Positions 35,570-43,393 of a stretch of 64,000 bases of DNA are shown here, in pieces. This DNA is from an uncultured bacterium (GTDB lineage Bacteria; Bacillota_I; Bacilli_A; RFN20; CAG-826). Each line of letters begins with the position of its first letter. Position 1 is the first letter of the stretch. The stretch lies in the NCBI GenBank assembly GCA_949284685.1, contig CASDWE010000002.1, positions 19,064 to 83,063 of the forward strand, in the 5' to 3' direction. The notes beneath the pieces are model-generated. The model searched no databases, had not been told where the DNA came from, and worked only from the letters and a program-made list of their open reading frames with translations. Both the position numbers and the translations under genes were made by a program.

Positions 35570-35723
35570 AACATAAAACTCCTTTCATAGTAAATAAAAA
35601 TTCACACTTAAATAACTCATTAAAATATTGCAAAAAATATGCATTATTTATATTAGACAGCAAAGCTGATAAATAATTATCTCGAAAGATAAATATATAT
35701 ATTGAGCACTTCATCAAGTGCAC
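35570..35723 (-). promoter_or_regulatory. Structured 5' leader of rny mRNA
   Basis: From the predicted start, on the minus strand: a hairpin GCACTT-GATG-AAGTGC (35721-35706) at the very 5' end, a second hairpin TTATCT-TTCG-AGATAA (35692-35677) with a UUCG loop, and a third CAGC-TTT-GCTG (35668-35658). About 85 AU-rich bases without a clear fold then lead to AAAGGAG. No reading frame of note lies inside. Confidence 0.6.
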
Positions 35724-35727
35724 TTTT

Positions 35728-35756
35728 ATTATACTAATCAAAATAAAATATAACAA
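35728..35756 (-). promoter_or_regulatory. Promoter of rny operon
   Basis: TTGTTA (35756-35751), 17-base spacer and TATAAT (35733-35728); the transcript should start at about 35721-35724. Confidence 0.75.
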
Positions 35757-35758
35757 TA

Positions 35759-36634
35759 TTATATTTTTGTCGAGCTGCTATTTAAACATTTGTTAACGAT
35801 AATGTGACATTTACCATTGTACTTGTTGTTTTCATTAATAATTTCATCAACATCATCACAAATAATAGTCCCGCTTAATGGATTTTTTATGCTTTGGATT
35901 TTGCCATTAATGCGAGCGTTTACATCACTATATTCAAATGAAAGATTACAATTTTGCATCGTACAATCTATTAACTTTAAGTTTTTACAATAACAAAAAG
36001 GCTGACTACCAGTTATCTGACAATTTATTAAGGTTAAATTTGTTGAATACCAAGCAAAAAATTCACCATCGATTATACAATCTTTAATCGTGCAATTTTT
36101 ACTATGCCAAAAGCCGTCTTTTGCAGATAGAAAACAGTTTGTCGCTTCACAATTTTCGTTATACTGAAACGAATATTTAGAAGTAATACGACTGTTTTTC
36201 AAAATCAATTTTTTTGTTTCAAAAAATGCATAATTACTAGTTATATTGCAATCCAAAACATAAAAATTTATATTTTTCCAACCAAATTCATCGCTTATAA
36301 TTTGACAATTTTCTAATTTGACATCTCTACACTCTCTTAATGCCTTAACCGAATTAATAAATGTATCTTTAATAATTAAATTTTCACCATACCAAAATGG
36401 TGCACGAGATGTTTCATAAAAAATGCAATTATGTAAGAAAAGATTAGTGTTATGCCAAATAGGATAACGCAAATAAAAATAACAAGATTCAATACTCAAA
36501 TTTTCACACTCTTTTAGCGGAGACTCACCATCATTTATACCATTAAAGGTACAATCTAAAATTTTATATTTTGAAATATTGTACAACGCACGCTCGTTGT
36601 CAAATTTTTGATGAGCAATAATTTTTGTTTCCAT
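35759..36634 (-). CDS. DUF3737 family right-handed beta-helix protein
   Basis: A 291-residue protein of the DUF3737 family. It consists of short repeats of about 20-22 residues with patterns such as 'LKECENLSIESCYF', 'LFLHNCIFYET', 'LIIKDTFINS' and 'LKLIDCTMQNCNL', which would stack as a beta-helix. No signal peptide or membrane helix is seen, so it should be cytosolic. Its role is unknown. It sits between recA and rny, where Bacillus has pbpX. A TTGACA promoter lies upstream; no ribosome binding site is visible before the ATG. Confidence 0.85.
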   Translation of the reverse strand: METKIIAHQKFDNERALYNISKYKILDCTFNGINDGESPLKECENLSIESCYFYLRYPIWHNTNLFLHNCIFYETSRAPFWYGENLIIKDTFINSVKALRECRDVKLENCQIISDEFGWKNINFYVLDCNITSNYAFFETKKLILKNSRITSKYSFQYNENCEATNCFLSAKDGFWHSKNCTIKDCIIDGEFFAWYSTNLTLINCQITGSQPFCYCKNLKLIDCTMQNCNLSFEYSDVNARINGKIQSIKNPLSGTIICDDVDEIINENNKYNGKCHIIVNKCLNSSSTKI

Positions 36635-36658
36635 ATTGCGAACCTACACTTAATTAAA

Positions 36659-36689
36659 TTAATAACACTTAAAGTTCACTTTATGTCAA
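36659..36689 (-). promoter_or_regulatory. Promoter of the DUF3737 gene, with repeats
   Basis: Consensus TTGACA (36689-36684) with TTATTA or TATTAA 18-19 bases downstream. Inside and after it lie an inverted repeat AAAGT-2-ACTTT and two direct copies of TTAAGTGT nineteen bases apart, which could bind a regulator. Confidence 0.45.
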
Positions 36690-36697
36690 TAATTTAT

Positions 36698-37702
36698 TTA
36701 GTTACTACTTGGATTTGCCTCGCCATTTCTAATTTTATCAACGATTTTATTTTTTATATCGGTATTTTCTTTTAAAAATATTTTTGCAGATTCACGTCCT
36801 TGTCCGATTTTTTCTCCGTCATATTCATACCAGGAGCCAGATTTTTTAATTATATTATTTTGACAAGCTAAATCTAAAATTTCGCCTTCCTTTGAAATAC
36901 CCTTTCCATAAATAATATCAATTTTGCAAGACTTAAATGGTGGCGATACTTTATTTTTCACAATTTTAACTGTACAGGTATTGCCAATAATATCAGAACC
37001 ATTTTTAATAGCCTCGCTTCTTCTAATATCTATTCTGATTGAGGCGTAAAATTTTAAGGCACGTCCTCCAGATGTTGTTTCTGGATTTCCATACATTACT
37101 CCAACCTTTTCTCTTATTTGATTAATAAAAATAATTGCACAACTCGATTTATTTAAAACACCCGCTAATTTTCTCATAGCTTTCGACATTAAACGTGCCT
37201 GTAAACCAACTTGATTATCAGCCATAACACCATCTAGTTCCGCTTGTGGAACTAATGCAGCAACACTATCAACTATAATTAAATCAATCGCTTTACTTGC
37301 TGCTAACATTTCAACAATTTCCAAAGCTTGTTCGCCGCTATCAGGCTGTGAAAGTATCAACTCATCAATATTTACACCTAAATTTTTAGCATAAAGCGGA
37401 TCGATAGCGTGTTCAGCATCAACAAATGCTGCTCTTCCACCTTGTGCCTGACACTCGCTAATTGCGTGCAAAGCAAGAGTGGTTTTTCCAGATGATTCAG
37501 GACCAAAAATTTCAATAATACGTCCTTTTGGATATCCTCCAACCCCCAAAATATCGTCTAATAAAAGAGAACCACATGGAATAACATCCATATCAACGGG
37601 TGGTCTTTGACCAAGTTTCATTATTGAACCTTTTCCAAATGTTTTTTCAATTTCCTTAAGAGTTTGTTCTAAAACAAGATCTTTTTCATTTTTGTCTGCC
37701 AT
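36698..37702 (-). CDS. recA: Recombinase RecA
   Basis: A 334-residue recombinase. Walker A '[14 protein letters not shown]', the '[18 protein letters not shown]' region, '[17 protein letters not shown]', the L2 segment '[17 protein letters not shown]' and the C-terminal '[15 protein letters not shown]' are all conserved. ATG 37702 is set by GGAGGTAAAT directly before it. It follows cinA in the standard pgsA-cinA-recA order. I saw no LexA-type CGAAC-GTTCG operator upstream. Confidence 0.98.
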   Translation of the reverse strand: MADKNEKDLVLEQTLKEIEKTFGKGSIMKLGQRPPVDMDVIPCGSLLLDDILGVGGYPKGRIIEIFGPESSGKTTLALHAISECQAQGGRAAFVDAEHAIDPLYAKNLGVNIDELILSQPDSGEQALEIVEMLAASKAIDLIIVDSVAALVPQAELDGVMADNQVGLQARLMSKAMRKLAGVLNKSSCAIIFINQIREKVGVMYGNPETTSGGRALKFYASIRIDIRRSEAIKNGSDIIGNTCTVKIVKNKVSPPFKSCKIDIIYGKGISKEGEILDLACQNNIIKKSGSWYEYDGEKIGQGRESAKIFLKENTDIKNKIVDKIRNGEANPSSN

Positions 37703-37745
37703 ATTTACCTCCATAATTACTAATAGTGTTTTAAATCTATTTTTT

Positions 37746-38225
37746 CTAATGACTAAAATATTTTTTTATTAAATCAATCAAACAATCGATAGCAACATTA
37801 ACGCATTGTTTCCTTATTTCATTTCGACTACCAGAAAATTGATATTTTCCAACAATAAGATTTTGAAAAAATGCTATACCTATATAAACCAAACCGACTG
37901 GTTTGTTCTCCATCGCATCAGGACCAGCATTTCCAGTAAATGAAACACACAAATCTGATTTAGTCAAATTTTTAGCATTACTGGCCATTTGCATTGCAAT
38001 TTCTTGTGAAACAACACCATATTTATCAATATAATCATAACTTATGCCTAACAAACGAACTTTTTCTTCTGTCATATAAGTAACAAAGCCGCCTTTATAA
38101 AATTTTGAGGCACCTTTGACTTCTGTCATTGTTTGTGCAAAAAGACCACCAGTTAAAGATTCAGCACTAGAGAGAGTTAAATAATACTTGTTTAATAGCG
38201 TCACTAATTCATTTAAATTATTCAT
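37746..38225 (-). CDS. cinA: CinA C-terminal domain protein (nicotinamide-nucleotide amidase)
   Basis: A 159-residue protein equal to the CinA C-terminal (PncC) domain only; the N-terminal MoCF-like domain of full CinA is absent. Conserved pieces are '[23 protein letters not shown]', '[18 protein letters not shown]', '[19 protein letters not shown]' and 'GLVYIGI'. PncC deamidates NMN for NAD recycling. ATG 38225 is chosen from AGGAGAGTGAT upstream; it overlaps the pgsA end by 8 bases. Confidence 0.9.
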   Translation of the reverse strand: MNNLNELVTLLNKYYLTLSSAESLTGGLFAQTMTEVKGASKFYKGGFVTYMTEEKVRLLGISYDYIDKYGVVSQEIAMQMASNAKNLTKSDLCVSFTGNAGPDAMENKPVGLVYIGIAFFQNLIVGKYQFSGSRNEIRKQCVNVAIDCLIDLIKKYFSH

Positions 38226-38868
38226 TTTTATTATCACTCTCCTTAAATACCTTTCTATTTTGCCAAACATATATAACACCACTTATAAACGAAACAAAAG
38301 TGGCAATATAGACAATAAAATCAGTTATATGGAGACCAATTGGCCAACTACTATCAAAATAATTGAAAGGCCAACCATTAAGCAATACAAATATTATTGC
38401 TACCATCTCTAAAACTGTTTTGGCTTTCCCAAAAATATTTGCAGCAATAACAATGTTTTTTTGAGCAGCAATAAACCTTAATGCATCCACAACAATATCT
38501 CTTGCAACTAAAATAATTGCACACCACATATTGAATGAGATTTGATTAGCATTTGAATTATAAGGGGCAAATATACTAGGTGCAATCAGAAATATCACCA
38601 AGGAATTAATTAATAATTTATCGGCAACAGGATCTAAAAACTTTCCTAAAGAAGTTACTTGATTATTTTTTCTTGCTAAATAACCATCTAACCAGTCAGT
38701 AAAAGAGGCTAAACAAAAAATTATACAAACAATAAAAAATGTCAAATCAATTCCACTATTTCCAAGAGAAATACTTTTAAAATCTATTAAAGACATTACA
38801 AATAAAGCAATAATCATCAAAATAATAATGATAATTCTAGATATCGTTATTTTTGTCGGTAAATTCAT
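38218..38868 (-). CDS. pgsA: CDP-diacylglycerol-glycerol-3-phosphate 3-phosphatidyltransferase
   Basis: A 216-residue membrane enzyme that makes phosphatidylglycerophosphate. The N-terminus 'LPTKITISRIIIIILM' and the CDP-alcohol phosphotransferase motif in 'TDWLDGYLARKNNQVTSLGKFLDPVADKLL' (D-G-x2-A-R-x8-G-x3-D-x3-D) are present, with about six membrane helices. The start is fixed by AAGGAG ten bases before ATG 38868. That site lies only a few bases past the RNase P RNA 3' end. Confidence 0.96.
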   Translation of the reverse strand: MNLPTKITISRIIIIILMIIALFVMSLIDFKSISLGNSGIDLTFFIVCIIFCLASFTDWLDGYLARKNNQVTSLGKFLDPVADKLLINSLVIFLIAPSIFAPYNSNANQISFNMWCAIILVARDIVVDALRFIAAQKNIVIAANIFGKAKTVLEMVAIIFVLLNGWPFNYFDSSWPIGLHITDFIVYIATFVSFISGVIYVWQNRKVFKESDNKNE

Positions 38869-38887
38869 TTTATTCTCCTTTTTAAAA

Positions 38888-39224
38888 AGTGAGTATCGGT
38901 CCAGTAAGCCATGTTCTGTTTTAGACAATAATTTATCTATGCAATGCATGCCATCTTTTATTCGTTTCTAATCGATGACTTCCCCTACCAAATTTGGGTT
39001 TCTCGCTTGCGGGGTTTACCAACGTTCCACTTCATTGTTTCCAACTATTCGTCACTGTGGCACTTTATGGAAATAGTCATAGCAAGCCTTAGACATCTTT
39101 CCGCCGTTATACGCTCCCGTATACCTAGCGTTATTTTTTCCGCTAGCACAAACACTACAATCATCACAGACTGTGCGAGCATGGACTTTCCTCTAAATTA
39201 AATTAGCTATTGTCCAGACCGATT
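38888..39224 (-). ncRNA. rnpB: RNase P RNA
   Basis: The minus strand contains all core RNase P RNA elements in order: GAGGAAAGTCCATGCTC, AACGGCGGAAA, AAAGTGCCACAGTGACGAA, TGGTAAACCCC, GAGAAACCCAAATTTGGTAG and ACAGAACATGGCTTA. Helix P1 closes as ATCGGTC (39223-39217) with GACCGAT (38901-38895). The RNA is about 335 nt, shorter than the Bacillus form of about 400. The 5' strand of P1 begins on the last base of the gpsB stop codon, and the pgsA ribosome binding site follows the 3' end with no terminator. The exact ends are inferred. Confidence 0.95.
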
Positions 39225-39594
39225 ATTTAATGTTGTTTGGATTAAAACCTTCTTTCCATAGAAATTTTTCCAACTTATTGATTCTTTTTAATAAATCAAT
39301 ATTACTAGAAGTAGCTTTACTAATGTCGCTAATTCCATCTAATTTATCTTGATATGATTTTAAAGAGATTTCTAAATATTCATTAGTTTTTTTTAATTCT
39401 TCGTTTTCTTTGATTATGTTCGCGTAATATTTCTTATTAAGCAAACAATTTTCTTCGACTAAACGATAATCACTTAAAACTTTATCTAAATACTCGTCCA
39501 CTTCGTAACTATCATATCCATTTTTAGCACCTTTAAATTTTTTATCCAAAATTTCAGTGCTTTTTAATGATAAATTAAGAATTTCTTTAGCCAT
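39223..39594 (-). CDS. gpsB: GpsB/DivIVA-domain cell division protein
   Basis: A 123-residue protein with an N-terminal DivIVA/GpsB lipid-binding motif ('LSLKSTEILDKKFKGAKNGYDSYEVDEYLDKVLSDY') read as conserved F-x3-x3-GY-x2-x2-VD-x-fL, and a coiled coil (about 50-110). Its place beside rnpB is the same as in Bacillus, which supports GpsB. GpsB links division and elongation machineries. The promoter's TATAAT lies seven bases before the ATG and no ribosome binding site is present. Confidence 0.88.
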   Translation of the reverse strand: MAKEILNLSLKSTEILDKKFKGAKNGYDSYEVDEYLDKVLSDYRLVEENCLLNKKYYANIIKENEELKKTNEYLEISLKSYQDKLDGISDISKATSSNIDLLKRINKLEKFLWKEGFNPNNIK

Positions 39595-39601
39595 AATTAA
39601 T

Positions 39602-39631
39602 ATTATATATTAAGAGTGTGGAATAATGTAA
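39602..39631 (-). promoter_or_regulatory. Promoter of gpsB, leaderless arrangement
   Basis: TTACAT (39631-39626), 18-base spacer, TATAAT (39607-39602), then seven bases to the ATG. Confidence 0.55.
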
Positions 39632-39661
39632 TATATTTTGCTTTTTTATATTTATTTTAAA

Positions 39662-39670
39662 TGTTATACT
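39662..39670 (+). promoter_or_regulatory. Extended -10 promoter of the exonuclease gene, leaderless
   Basis: TGTTATACT (extended -10) followed by six bases and the GTG start at 39677. No convincing -35 and no ribosome binding site are seen. Confidence 0.5.
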
Positions 39671-39676
39671 CATTTT

Positions 39677-40414
39677 GTGAATAAGTTATCAAAATTATTA
39701 AAAAATAGACGAAACTTGGTTTTTATAGATTTAGAAGGTACTCAAACAAGCCATGAAATGATTGCTATTGGTGCTTTAAAAGTTAATTTAAATCAAAATA
39801 ATACGATTAAAAAATTTCATAAACCGTTTTTACGATATGTCAAATGTCAAGGAAATGTTGGCCATATTGTTGAAGAACTAACTGGTTTAAATGATGATTT
39901 CATTAAGATAAATGGGGTGGATTTTGAATCTGCAATGCAAGATTTTAAAAATTATCTTAGTGATTGTATCAATAATTGCATTTTTATAAGTTTTGGAAAT
40001 CACGATTTAAGAATTATTTCTCAAACTCTTCACGTAAATGATGACAAATGCAAACAAATTTGTGAATTAATATTTGATAACCATATCGATTTTTTAAAAT
40101 TAATTCAAGAATTTGTAAAAGACAATGAAGGCATGCCCTATTCTTTAATAAATTATTGTAAAATATTTTCAGTTGATATTAAAAAACCTTTACATAGTCC
40201 AGATAATGATGCAATAAATCTAGCAAAACTATATGATGCTTTTTTAAAAAAGAGACAAATAATTATTGAAGAATACAAAAAAGCCATTACAAAAGGTCAC
40301 ATCATTGCTGAGCCAATAATAAAAATAATTGGAAAATTAAATTCTAACGAAGATGTAACAAGCCAAGAATATGAGCAATACATACGAGGGTATATAAATG
40401 ATAAATTATCCTAA
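39677..40414 (+). CDS. DEDD-family 3'-5' exonuclease-like protein
   Basis: A 245-residue protein with the DnaQ-like exonuclease fold. Exo I is 'LVFIDLEGTQTSHE' (DxE), Exo II 'ISFGNHDLRII' and Exo III 'HSPDNDAINLAKLYDAF' (H-x4-D), so the DEDDh residues are present. It could trim DNA or RNA; the closest known group is not clear to me. The GTG at 39677 is preferred as start because the promoter lies just before it and the earlier codons look unconserved. The end overlaps recU by 17 bases. Confidence 0.8.
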   Translation: MNKLSKLLKNRRNLVFIDLEGTQTSHEMIAIGALKVNLNQNNTIKKFHKPFLRYVKCQGNVGHIVEELTGLNDDFIKINGVDFESAMQDFKNYLSDCINNCIFISFGNHDLRIISQTLHVNDDKCKQICELIFDNHIDFLKLIQEFVKDNEGMPYSLINYCKIFSVDIKKPLHSPDNDAINLAKLYDAFLKKRQIIIEEYKKAITKGHIIAEPIIKIIGKLNSNEDVTSQEYEQYIRGYINDKLS

Positions 40415-40988
40415 TAAGAAAAAACCTTTGACTGAAAAACAATATAAAAAACAAATATCGCCAACAAAAAAAACAAATACTGCTAACCGAGGGATGGATT
40501 TAGAACATGATCTAAATATTTCAAATGAATATTATGTTAATAATTCCATTGCACTAATTTATAAAAGACCTACGCCTATCAATATTGTGAAAGTTGATTA
40601 TAGTAAAGGGGCAAGAATTATTGATGCTTATTTTGAAAAACAATCAACTACAGATTATAATGGCGTTTATAAAGGACGATATCTAGACTTTGAGGCAAAA
40701 TCAACACATAACTTATCTTCCTTTCCGCTACACAATATATATAGTCACCAGATAAACCATTTAAAAAAAGTCAACGAATGTGGAGGCATCGCATTTTTTA
40801 TCATTGAATTTGTAAATTTAAATGAAGTATTTTTTCTAGATAGTAAATTTGTTATTGATTTTTATCAAAACAGCAAACGCAAATCAATTCCTTACCAGAC
40901 GTTTAAAGAAAAAGGCATATTAATTGAAAGAAAATTTAAACCTCGATTAGATTATTTAAAAGCTGTAGAACAGTTTTATGATTTATAA
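40398..40988 (+). CDS. recU: Holliday junction resolvase RecU
   Basis: A 196-residue resolvase of the Firmicutes type. The basic N-terminal stalk start, 'NRGMDLEHDLNISNEYY', the catalytic 'GRYLDFEAKSTHN' (D-x-ExK) and 'HQINHLKKVNECGGIAFFIIEF' are conserved. It cuts four-way junctions with RuvAB. In Bacillus recU is followed by ponA; here it is convergent with nth and overlaps it by 13 bases. Confidence 0.95.
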   Translation: MINYPNKKKPLTEKQYKKQISPTKKTNTANRGMDLEHDLNISNEYYVNNSIALIYKRPTPINIVKVDYSKGARIIDAYFEKQSTTDYNGVYKGRYLDFEAKSTHNLSSFPLHNIYSHQINHLKKVNECGGIAFFIIEFVNLNEVFFLDSKFVIDFYQNSKRKSIPYQTFKEKGILIERKFKPRLDYLKAVEQFYDL

Positions 40989-41602
40989 TAGTTACAATAT
41001 TTTTTTAATTTACAATTTTCACACTTTGGATTTATTGCTTTACAAAAATATCTGCCGAAAAAAATTAATTGATGATGCATTTTAATATGAAGTTTTTTTG
41101 GAAATATATTTTCTAATAATTTTTGGGTTTTTGCAGGGTTTTCATTAGAACTTACAAGATTTAAACGTTTTGCTACTCTTAAAACATGTGTATCGACAGC
41201 TAAAAATGGTAAACCATAATATTCTGCTAGGAATACACTCGCACTTTTGTTACCAATACCACTTAATTTTATTAAGTCATCATAGGTTTTGGGTATTTTT
41301 CCGTCATAATTTTCAACTACAGTTTTTGATAAAGAGAGTATATTTTTTGCCTTGTTATTAGCAAGTCCAAGTGGTTTTAAAATTTTAACTAGTTCGCTAA
41401 TATTAGCGTCACTTAATGAAAAAACATTTGGATAAACTAAAAATAATTTTTTTGTGACATCATTTACTTTTTTATCTGTTGTTTGTGCACTTAATAAAAT
41501 TGCAATTAGCAAAGAATAATCATCAAAATAATTTAATTCACATTTAGCATTGGGAAATAGTTCATTAATAAAGTTAACAATATCATTTGTCTTTTTCGTC
41601 AT
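40976..41602 (-). CDS. nth: Endonuclease III
   Basis: A 208-residue DNA glycosylase/AP lyase. The helix-hairpin-helix 'LIKLSGIGNKSASVFLAEYYG' with the catalytic lysine, 'FLAVDTHVLRVAKRLNLV' with the catalytic Asp, and the [4Fe-4S] cysteines in 'CKAINPKCENCKLKKYC' (C-x6-C-x2-C-x5-C) are present. It removes oxidised pyrimidines. It overlaps the dnaD end by 20 bases, the same pairing as in Bacillus. Confidence 0.97.
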   Translation of the reverse strand: MTKKTNDIVNFINELFPNAKCELNYFDDYSLLIAILLSAQTTDKKVNDVTKKLFLVYPNVFSLSDANISELVKILKPLGLANNKAKNILSLSKTVVENYDGKIPKTYDDLIKLSGIGNKSASVFLAEYYGLPFLAVDTHVLRVAKRLNLVSSNENPAKTQKLLENIFPKKLHIKMHHQLIFFGRYFCKAINPKCENCKLKKYCNYYKS

Positions 41603-42242
41603 CGATATTTACCCATGGAGTTTGTGCTATCTTAATTGTCTCTTCAATATTTTTATGCCAATCTTCATCGATTACACTATGCCCTTCTTTTTCTAAATCA
41701 TCGCGTTTAGACCAATTTAATAAAATTTTATCAACACTGCGTAAAGATTTTTTATTTTTAGAAATTGCTTCTTTTAAAGCATCCAAAATTATTTCTTCTG
41801 AATATCCAAACGTTAGCCATTCTTTGATTCTAGAAAATTCAATCGGGGAAAGATTTCTGCCCAAATAATCTTGAAATTTTTTATATATGTTGTTGATATC
41901 TTCTTCATATTTTTCTTTTTTTCTTAAAAGATTTTCGTTATTTAGAGAAATTTCAAATTCACGATACAAAAGTTTTTTTAATGGCTCTAGTGTAGTCACT
42001 ACTTTTTTATTTTCTTCAATATAATCAATCATTTTTTTCTTTAAAAGATTGGCCAAAACTTTATCAATTTCTTTAACCGGCATGGTCATTTTTAAAGATA
42101 ACAAATCTGCTGTAATCATAGGATTACCTTGTTCAATAAAATGATCTATTATGAAAAGCGTTGCAAGTTCAACTTCAGTTAATTTGAGTTTTTTATAATT
42201 TTCAATAAGCAAATAACGAAAATCAAGAGCTTCTCCTACCAT
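41583..42242 (-). CDS. dnaD: DNA replication protein DnaD
   Basis: A 219-residue primosome protein. Residues about 1-95 form the DDBH1 winged-helix oligomerisation domain, and residues about 110-185 the DnaD domain, with 'LSPIEFSRIKEWLTFGYSEEIILDAL' and 'RSVDKILLNWSKRDD' (the YxxxI-like motif). It helps load the helicase at oriC and at restart sites in low-GC Firmicutes. AAGGAG stands before the ATG; the start overlaps the end of the nucleotidyltransferase gene. Confidence 0.93.
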   Translation of the reverse strand: MVGEALDFRYLLIENYKKLKLTEVELATLFIIDHFIEQGNPMITADLLSLKMTMPVKEIDKVLANLLKKKMIDYIEENKKVVTTLEPLKKLLYREFEISLNNENLLRKKEKYEEDINNIYKKFQDYLGRNLSPIEFSRIKEWLTFGYSEEIILDALKEAISKNKKSLRSVDKILLNWSKRDDLEKEGHSVIDEDWHKNIEETIKIAQTPWVNIDDEKDK

Positions 42243-42951
42243 ATTCTAATACTCCTTTAAGAATTATATCTTTGTCCAAATTTATATGATATGTTTTTAA
42301 TGCTTGACGTATTTTAACAGGCGAGACATTGCGTTTTAATATTTTATTTATTTCTTGCTTGATTTTTTCTTTATTTAAATTATCAAGCAAATAGGAATTT
42401 TTTAAAATTGCAAAATATAGGCTTTCTTCAATTTCAAAATCATAGACAAGAGAAAAACGAATTGCCCTTAATATTCGTAATGGATCTTCAACTAGCCTTT
42501 TATTGGGATTGCCAATCATTCTTATTAAATGATATTTTAAATCATCAATTCCACTTGAAAAATCAATAACTTTTTTATCTTTATCAATATACAGACCATT
42601 GATTGTGAAATCTCTTCTTAAAAAATCTTGATGAATATCACTAACAAAAATTATTTCATCAGGATGCCGGTAATCTAAATATTTTTTCTCACTTCTTAAA
42701 GATGTATAATCAAAAACAACATTATTGAATTTAATTTTTACACATCCATATTTTTTAAAAGTTACATCAATATCTAAATTAAATTTTTCAATATCTTCAA
42801 TTAAAGCATTACCGCAAATATCAATATCATCAACATCTAATCCTAATATATAGTTTCTAACAGCGCCGCCAACAATATATAATGAAAATCCATTAGACAT
42901 AAATATTTCATTAAGTTTTAAATATATGTCGAATAAATCATCAAATTTCAT
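42223..42951 (-). CDS. cca: CCA-adding-type tRNA nucleotidyltransferase, short form
   Basis: A 242-residue class II nucleotidyltransferase. The head domain has 'LYIVGGAVRNYILGLDVDDIDICG' (G-G-x-V-R and DxD catalytic residues), 'RRDFTINGLYID' and the nucleotide-selecting neck 'EDPLRILRAIRFSLVYDF' (EDxxR). The body and tail domains of normal CCA enzymes (total about 400 residues) are missing, yet the frame is intact and well conserved. It may repair CCA ends or add poly(A). In Bacillus the homologue lies a few genes from dnaD. A leaderless-type promoter precedes it. Confidence 0.85.
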   Translation of the reverse strand: MKFDDLFDIYLKLNEIFMSNGFSLYIVGGAVRNYILGLDVDDIDICGNALIEDIEKFNLDIDVTFKKYGCVKIKFNNVVFDYTSLRSEKKYLDYRHPDEIIFVSDIHQDFLRRDFTINGLYIDKDKKVIDFSSGIDDLKYHLIRMIGNPNKRLVEDPLRILRAIRFSLVYDFEIEESLYFAILKNSYLLDNLNKEKIKQEINKILKRNVSPVKIRQALKTYHINLDKDIILKGVLEYGRRSS

Positions 42952-42957
42952 AATCTT

Positions 42958-42985
42958 ATTTTATATAAAATAAAACGTTTTACAA
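42958..42985 (-). promoter_or_regulatory. Promoter of cca, leaderless arrangement
   Basis: TTGTAA (42985-42980), 16-base spacer, TAAAAT (42963-42958), then six bases to the ATG. The spacing and boxes are identical to those of the LemA-like gene. Confidence 0.6.
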
Positions 42986-43012
42986 ACAAAAAAGCAGGAT
43001 TACCTGCTTTTT
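42983..43012 (-). terminator. Rho-independent terminator after hup
   Basis: Stem AAAGCAGG/CCTGCTTT (42991-42998 with 43003-43010) followed on the minus strand by TTTTGTTTGT. Confidence 0.85.
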
Positions 43013-43037
43013 GTTAAAATCAAATTATGTTAAAAGA

Positions 43038-43307
43038 TTAAAGTTTTTCTTTTAAGCCCTTGCTGACTTTAAATCCGACGGTTTTAGCAGCTGGAATAAC
43101 AATCTTTTGCTTTGTTTGTGGATTAGTACCGTTTCTTTCTTGACGTGTTTTAACAGCAAATGTACCAAAATCAGTTAATTTAACAACATCACCGGAAACC
43201 AATTTACTAGCAATTGTTGCTAAAGCACGATTGATAACCAATTCAACGTCTTTTTTATTTAAATTAGTTTCGTTAGCAACTGCTTCAATTAATTCTAGTT
43301 TGTTCAT
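43038..43307 (-). CDS. hup: DNA-binding protein HU
   Basis: An 89-residue histone-like protein with the complete HU pattern: 'MNKLELIEAVANETNLNKKDVE', 'VKLTDFGTFAVKTRQERNGTNPQT' (the DNA-bending arm with Asn-Pro) and 'KTVGFKVSKGLKEKL'. It has a strong AAGGAGG site, a TTGACA promoter and a terminator, so it is transcribed alone. It follows der, as in other Bacilli. Confidence 0.98.
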   Translation of the reverse strand: MNKLELIEAVANETNLNKKDVELVINRALATIASKLVSGDVVKLTDFGTFAVKTRQERNGTNPQTKQKIVIPAAKTVGFKVSKGLKEKL

Positions 43308-43328
43308 TCAAGCATCCTCCTTAATTTA

Positions 43329-43357
43329 ATTTTGGACTATTTTGCAAAATTTGTCAA
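43329..43357 (-). promoter_or_regulatory. Promoter of hup
   Basis: Consensus TTGACA (43357-43352), 17-base spacer and CAAAAT (43334-43329), with a leader of about 15-20 bases holding AAGGAGG. Confidence 0.65.
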
Positions 43358-43393
43358 AAAAAGTTTTTACTGGACTGAAATTTTTGAAATATT

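Noticed and set aside
35759..36634. DUF3737 beta-helix repeats as an extracellular adhesin or ice-binding protein
   Set aside because: There is no signal peptide or anchor, and the repeat pattern fits the cytosolic DUF3737 family.
37703..37745. LexA/SOS operator upstream of recA
   Set aside because: No CGAAC-N4-GTTCG-type palindrome is present in the leader.
38944..39201. Plus-strand reading frame of 85 codons over 38944-39201
   Set aside because: It lies wholly inside the RNase P RNA gene on the opposite strand and has no protein features.
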